64,000 bases of DNA from Desulfobacula sp. (GTDB lineage: Bacteria > Desulfobacterota > Desulfobacteria > Desulfobacterales > Desulfobacteraceae). Location: assembly GCA_013792075.1 (NCBI GenBank), contig VMSR01000072.1, positions 1 through 64,000 of the forward strand, written 5' to 3'. This document shows positions 62,582-64,000 of this stretch, piece after piece. How positions within the stretch are numbered: position 1 is the stretch's first letter; every line of letters begins with the position of its first letter. A program made the translations under genes and the position numbers. The notes under the pieces were generated by a model that was not told the DNA's origin, did not search any database, and worked only from the letters and a program-made list of their open reading frames with translations.

Positions 62582-62986
62582 ATGGCCCAGACAAAATCAC
62601 CCGATGACATGATGTTAGAGACAGGTACAAAAACCATTCTTATTGTTGAGGATGAGGAGATGGTAAGGGATATAGCGGTCAAAGCCCTGGCCTCATTTGG
62701 ATACAAAACCCTTATTGCCGAAGATGGAGAAAAGGCCGTGCAATTGTTTGCAAACGCCTACAAATCCATTGATGCCGTGCTTCTGGATATCATCATGCCC
62801 AAAATGTCGGGCACTGAAACCTTCCGGCAGATGCTGGAGATTGATCCCCAGGTGCGGGTTCTCATTGCCACAGGCCATATCACAAACCAGGATCAGAAAA
62901 AAATATTTACCAAGGCAAAAGCCTATTTGGAAAAACCCTACCAGATCATGGAACTAAAAAAAGCCATAGAATCCATTCTTAAATGA
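62582..62986 (+). CDS. Single-domain response regulator (CheY-like)
   Basis: 134 aa, one receiver domain only. Acidic pair in VEDEE, phosphoacceptor Asp69 in AVLLDIIMPKMSG, Thr in IATGH and the switch Lys in YLEKPY. No output domain, so it works by protein contact or as a phosphate shuttle. Its cognate kinase is not adjacent. It flanks the accessory island on the right and has normal composition for the window. Confidence 0.85.
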   Translation: MAQTKSPDDMMLETGTKTILIVEDEEMVRDIAVKALASFGYKTLIAEDGEKAVQLFANAYKSIDAVLLDIIMPKMSGTETFRQMLEIDPQVRVLIATGHITNQDQKKIFTKAKAYLEKPYQIMELKKAIESILK

Positions 62987-63003
62987 TACTCACATCAGGA
63001 AGT

Positions 63004-64000
63004 TTATGAAGACTCCGCCCGGATAAAGGCAAACATCACCCCACAGCCCACAAGGAAAAAGACAAGGGCAAACAAAAGGCCATGCAGGTTTTCAGGAAGA
63101 ATATTGATGTTGGTGTAAATCCGGGAATTTTCAATCATGAGGATATCGTTGCCCTCCCGGACATACTGCCTGGCCATGATTACTGCGTGCTTAAAAGGCC
63201 AGAGGGCATGCAGGGAGCCTGCCATCAGACCGATGAGAAATCCCATGGTTGTATTGTAATAGTGTTTCAATACAAAACTGATCAATCGTACAAACAATAG
63301 CCCCCCCGCCACTATCCCCACACCGAAACACAACAAAAAGATAAGGGCGTCCGGGTGCCCTGATTTCAGGCCGGATATGGCCGATATTACATCAAAATAG
63401 GCTCCCATGAGAATCAAAACCAGCGAGCCGCTGATACCGGGAAGGACCATGGCAGAAATGGAAACCGCTCCGCAGATACCGGCATAAACATATTCTTCAA
63501 GGGTGTATTTCCCGGTAAATTTCTCTCCCGCGTCTTGCCGGCCCTGGACAATTTTTTTATCCATCAGATTGCCGTCCGGGTGAAGCTGCTGATACTGGCG
63601 TTCGAGAAGGGCTGATTTAATGTTCACCTTTTCATAGGGGTTTACCAGCCAGGAAACTGCGACCGTGGAAATAATTCCCAGCATCACACACACAATGACA
63701 GGCCCGTTCAGACATTTGAGCATCCGTACCGGAATAAGAATGGAGACCAGAATCAACCCGAAAAAGAGGGAATAGGTCAGGGGAAAATGATGGACAAGCA
63801 GGTATTTCATCACATCGGAAAGGGCGAGGATAGCCGCAAGGGCACCCAGGGCCAATTTGCCGAGGAAAAAAAAATCCATCTCCTGTAAATATACAAGTAT
63901 CGCCCGGATGCTGCCCTTCCTGCCCAGATTTTTTGCAGCAGTAAAGGTCATTGCACCCAGCCGCAGAACCAAGGATTGATTGATGCGGTTCAGAATGGCA
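63004..64000 (-). CDS. DUF368 family membrane protein (polyprenyl-phosphate translocase type), 5'-truncated by window edge
   Basis: About 332 residues visible; the frame is open to the right edge. Several hydrophobic helices are present and the second signature repeat of the family, VLPGISGSLVLILMGAY, is seen in the middle. The first repeat (ADxxPGVSGGT) that normally opens the protein is missing, so the N-terminus lies beyond 64000; a TTG at 63972 is not a likely start. DUF368 proteins (PopT) have been shown in other bacteria to recycle undecaprenyl phosphate across the membrane for cell-wall synthesis. A loop of about 30 residues between helices (ERQYQQLHPDGNLMDKK) seems longer than usual. 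Confidence 0.75.
   Translation of the reverse strand, partial: AILNRINQSLVLRLGAMTFTAAKNLGRKGSIRAILVYLQEMDFFFLGKLALGALAAILALSDVMKYLLVHHFPLTYSLFFGLILVSILIPVRMLKCLNGPVIVCVMLGIISTVAVSWLVNPYEKVNIKSALLERQYQQLHPDGNLMDKKIVQGRQDAGEKFTGKYTLEEYVYAGICGAVSISAMVLPGISGSLVLILMGAYFDVISAISGLKSGHPDALIFLLCFGVGIVAGGLLFVRLISFVLKHYYNTTMGFLIGLMAGSLHALWPFKHAVIMARQYVREGNDILMIENSRIYTNINILPENLHGLLFALVFFLVGCGVMFAFIRAESS

Noticed and set aside
1-64000. tRNA, rRNA, CRISPR array, integrase or intact transposase
   Set aside because: No TpsiC-like GTTCRAN sequence in a cloverleaf context, no regularly spaced repeats, and no DDE or tyrosine-recombinase motifs were seen by eye; a tRNAscan or CRISPR search could still find a divergent case.

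Overview
The window looks like a chromosomal stretch of a Gram-negative, anaerobic, sulfate-reducer-type bacterium, most likely Desulfobacterota close to Desulfobacteraceae. This is inferred from gene content: an electron-bifurcating NfnAB transhydrogenase, indolepyruvate:ferredoxin oxidoreductase (IorAB), futalosine-pathway MqnB with UbiE/MenG, LpxC (so an outer membrane with lipid A), NtrY/NtrX, a selenium-metabolism-type LysR regulator, CooT/DUF3842 and many multi-domain histidine kinases. I see no rRNA, tRNA, CRISPR array or intact transposase gene. Most of the window has the same base composition; 58-62 kb is visibly more AT-rich and looks acquired.

Layout. 0-7.5 kb: the end of one FapA/DUF342 protein, a second FapA protein with a degenerate receiver domain, then a convergent three-gene signalling operon (receiver-HDOD protein, large hybrid kinase, receiver-kinase) joined by 4-bp overlaps. 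7.5-8.1 kb: intergenic region carrying copy A of a structured repeat. 8.1-14.9 kb: MFS transporter, flavin-binding protein, PHP hydrolase, divergent PEP carboxykinase homologue, enolase-superfamily enzyme (with a probable A10 frameshift near its end) and FKBP isomerase. 15.2-17.5 kb: nfnA-nfnB with a good upstream promoter. 17.6-18.9 kb: cooT, DUF3842, tmk. 18.96-19.09 kb: copy B of the repeat. 19.2-29.6 kb: mostly housekeeping genes (FAD dehydrogenase, queD, dnaJ, ubiE, nadB, tcdA, tatD, PurF-like).

30.1-35.9 kb: a complete BMP-type nucleoside/nucleobase ABC importer followed by a cytosine deaminase, an uptake-and-salvage operon with a terminator after the binding-protein gene. 35.9-37.8 kb: a DUF2914 protein and a diadenylate cyclase fused to YbbR-like sequence, i.e. 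CdaA and CdaR in one chain. 37.8-46.1 kb: mqnB, aroQ, iorBA, a His-rich small protein, a phosphoesterase, hslO, a YkgJ protein and a ComM/YifB ATPase. 46.3-57.5 kb: a long plus-strand run of lpxC, DUF4390, ntrY, ntrX (with an altered GAFTGA loop), rsmD, coaD, lysR, hydantoinase, HDAC-like amidohydrolase and epmA.

57.5-62.6 kb: a probable accessory island. It holds a 141-nt cloverleaf-like structured element followed by a two-gene nuclease/Ski2-helicase operon that resembles the Hachiman (HamAB) anti-phage system. The window closes with a single-domain receiver and the C-terminal part of a DUF368 (polyprenyl-phosphate translocase family) gene that runs off the end.

The most interesting items are the HamAB-like pair, the two-copy structured repeat (conserved hairpin with an invariant 24-nt loop), the cloverleaf element beside the island, and several proteins whose key phosphorelay or catalytic residues are replaced (HPt His to Gln, receiver Asp to Asn or Ser, GAFTGA to GAFEEA, PurF Cys1 to Gly).
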